In this document: in pieces, positions 63,291 to 64,000 of the stretch | Numbering within the stretch: position 1 is the stretch's first letter | Layout: every line of letters starts with the position of its first letter | Assembly: GCA_015231605.1 (NCBI GenBank) | Contig: JADGBG010000001.1 | Location: 1-64,000 of the forward strand | Source of the DNA: Alphaproteobacteria bacterium | GTDB taxonomy: Bacteria > Pseudomonadota > Alphaproteobacteria > Rhodospirillales > Magnetovibrionaceae | DNA: 64,000 bases | Direction: 5' to 3' | Position numbers and translations under genes: made by a program | The notes under the pieces: generated by a model | Database searches by the model: none | What the model saw: only the letters and a program-made list of their open reading frames with translations | What the model was told of the DNA's origin: nothing

Positions 63291-63752
63291 ATGGCGCACA
63301 AGGTTCTCATCATCGAAGCCCCGTTCTACCAGCACATCACCGACGAGTTGGTGAAGGGCGCGACCGCCAAGCTGGACGCCGATGGCGTGGACTACGACCG
63401 CGTTTCGGTGCCGGGCGCGTTCGAAATTCCGGGCGTGATCGCGCTTTCCGAGGAAGCGATGGAGGAACATCCCGTCGCCGCCACCCGCTATGACGGCTAC
63501 GTCGCGCTGGGCTGCGTGATTCGCGGCGAAACGACGCATTACGACTACGTCGCCGGGGAAAGCTGCCGCGCCTTGATGGAGCTGACCCTGGACGGCGTCG
63601 CCATCGGCAACGGCATCCTGACGGTCGAGAACGAGGCCCAGGCCCTGGTGCGCGCGGGCGTCGACAAGAAGAACAAGGGCGCGGACGCCGCCGAGGCCTG
63701 CGTGCGCATGATCGAAGTGCGCAAGTCCCTGATGCACGGGAACCTCGCATGA
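63291..63752 (+). CDS. ribH: 6,7-dimethyl-8-ribityllumazine synthase
   Basis: Joins the ring and four-carbon units to form lumazine. The 153-residue protein has [33 protein letters not shown] and the catalytic histidine within it. It overlaps the following nusB gene by 4 nt (ATGA). Confidence 0.95.
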   Translation: MAHKVLIIEAPFYQHITDELVKGATAKLDADGVDYDRVSVPGAFEIPGVIALSEEAMEEHPVAATRYDGYVALGCVIRGETTHYDYVAGESCRALMELTLDGVAIGNGILTVENEAQALVRAGVDKKNKGADAAEACVRMIEVRKSLMHGNLA

Positions 63753-64000
63753 GCCAAGCCGCGGCGCACCGGTTCGACGTCAAGAAACGCCGCGCCGCGC
63801 GCATGGCCGCGGCGCAGACGCTTTACGAGCTCGACATGGTCGGAGGCGACGTCGATCCGGTCTTGCGCACGTACCTGGACAAGCGTTGGTCCGTCATCGC
63901 ATTGGAAGACGAGGACGGCGACGAAGTGGGCGAGGCGGAGCTTCTGGAGCCCGACCAGACCTTTCTCATCGACGTCGTGCGCGGCGTCACTGCGCGCAAA
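63749..64000 (+). CDS. nusB: transcription antitermination factor NusB (partial, cut by window end)
   Basis: 84 codons are visible. After a basic N-terminus comes [18 protein letters not shown], the usual first helix of NusB, which with NusE binds boxA RNA for rRNA antitermination. The frame is open to the edge. ribH-nusB adjacency is conserved in many bacteria and supports the call. Confidence 0.9.
   Translation, partial: MSQAAAHRFDVKKRRAARMAAAQTLYELDMVGGDVDPVLRTYLDKRWSVIALEDEDGDEVGEAELLEPDQTFLIDVVRGVTARK

Overview
The window is high-GC (roughly 60-65%) bacterial chromosome, gene-dense, with short intergenic gaps and many 1-20 nt gene overlaps. Gene content and order point to an alphaproteobacterium, most likely Rhodospirillales-like: the rpoZ-rsh-DUF2062-pdxJ-acpS-lepB-rnc-era run, an Ate/Bpt-type aminoacyl-transferase, the rpiB-glyA-nrdR-ribD-ribE-ribB(X)-ribH-nusB run, Mg-type HemB, a LabA-like NYN protein and DUF4169/DUF4170 proteins. 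Nothing in it looks like plasmid or phage, and I recognised no rRNA, tRNA or CRISPR array. The assignment to order is inference from gene content.

Layout. 1-3.9 kb: lipoate/2-oxoacid dehydrogenase genes (lpdA, lipA) with an arsenite methyltransferase gene between them, then a COQ10/RatA-like START protein. 3.9-9.1 kb: pgpA-pncC on the minus strand, an M23 peptidase overlapping a bactofilin gene, and a soluble lytic transglycosylase. 9.3-16 kb: dapA, smpB, a sulfite-oxidase-like protein, small DUF proteins, thrH, a family-5 uracil-DNA glycosylase, a NYN protein, folK and a degenerate receiver protein. 16.2-23.2 kb: rpoZ, the (p)ppGpp synthetase/hydrolase and the pdxJ-acpS-lepB-rnc-era run.

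23.2-31.8 kb is an accessory signalling block lying exactly between era and recO-parC, which are usually contiguous with one another in relatives. It holds a ModA-like periplasmic binding protein, a membrane histidine kinase, a soluble triple-PAS kinase, a receiver plus pseudo-receiver protein, a receiver-kinase, a receiver/degenerate-GGDEF/EAL protein, and an exported protein built from eight 11-residue repeats. The receivers and the two kinase cores look like products of local duplication.

32-48.6 kb: recO, parC, a single-domain response regulator, a TRAP transporter (dctPQM), bpt, motAB, a flavin reductase, a membrane-anchored methyltransferase, threonine dehydratase, an orphan cheW, hemB and a LivK-like binding protein. 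48.8-54.2 kb is a second binding-protein/kinase locus: a ModA-like lipoprotein directly upstream of a hybrid kinase, followed by another membrane kinase. 54.2-57.5 kb: livGFHM on the minus strand. 57.6 kb to the end: panD, rpiB, glyA, nrdR and the riboflavin operon running into nusB, which is cut by the window edge.

The most interesting pattern is that two separate loci place a ModA-family binding protein 3-5 nt upstream of a membrane histidine kinase with no ABC permease or ATPase beside it. This suggests that the binding proteins are sensory inputs and not transport components. Two small palindromic insertions (39.5 and 52.4 kb) and a hairpin that seems to combine an rpoZ terminator with the ribosome-binding site of the (p)ppGpp synthetase gene are also worth attention.
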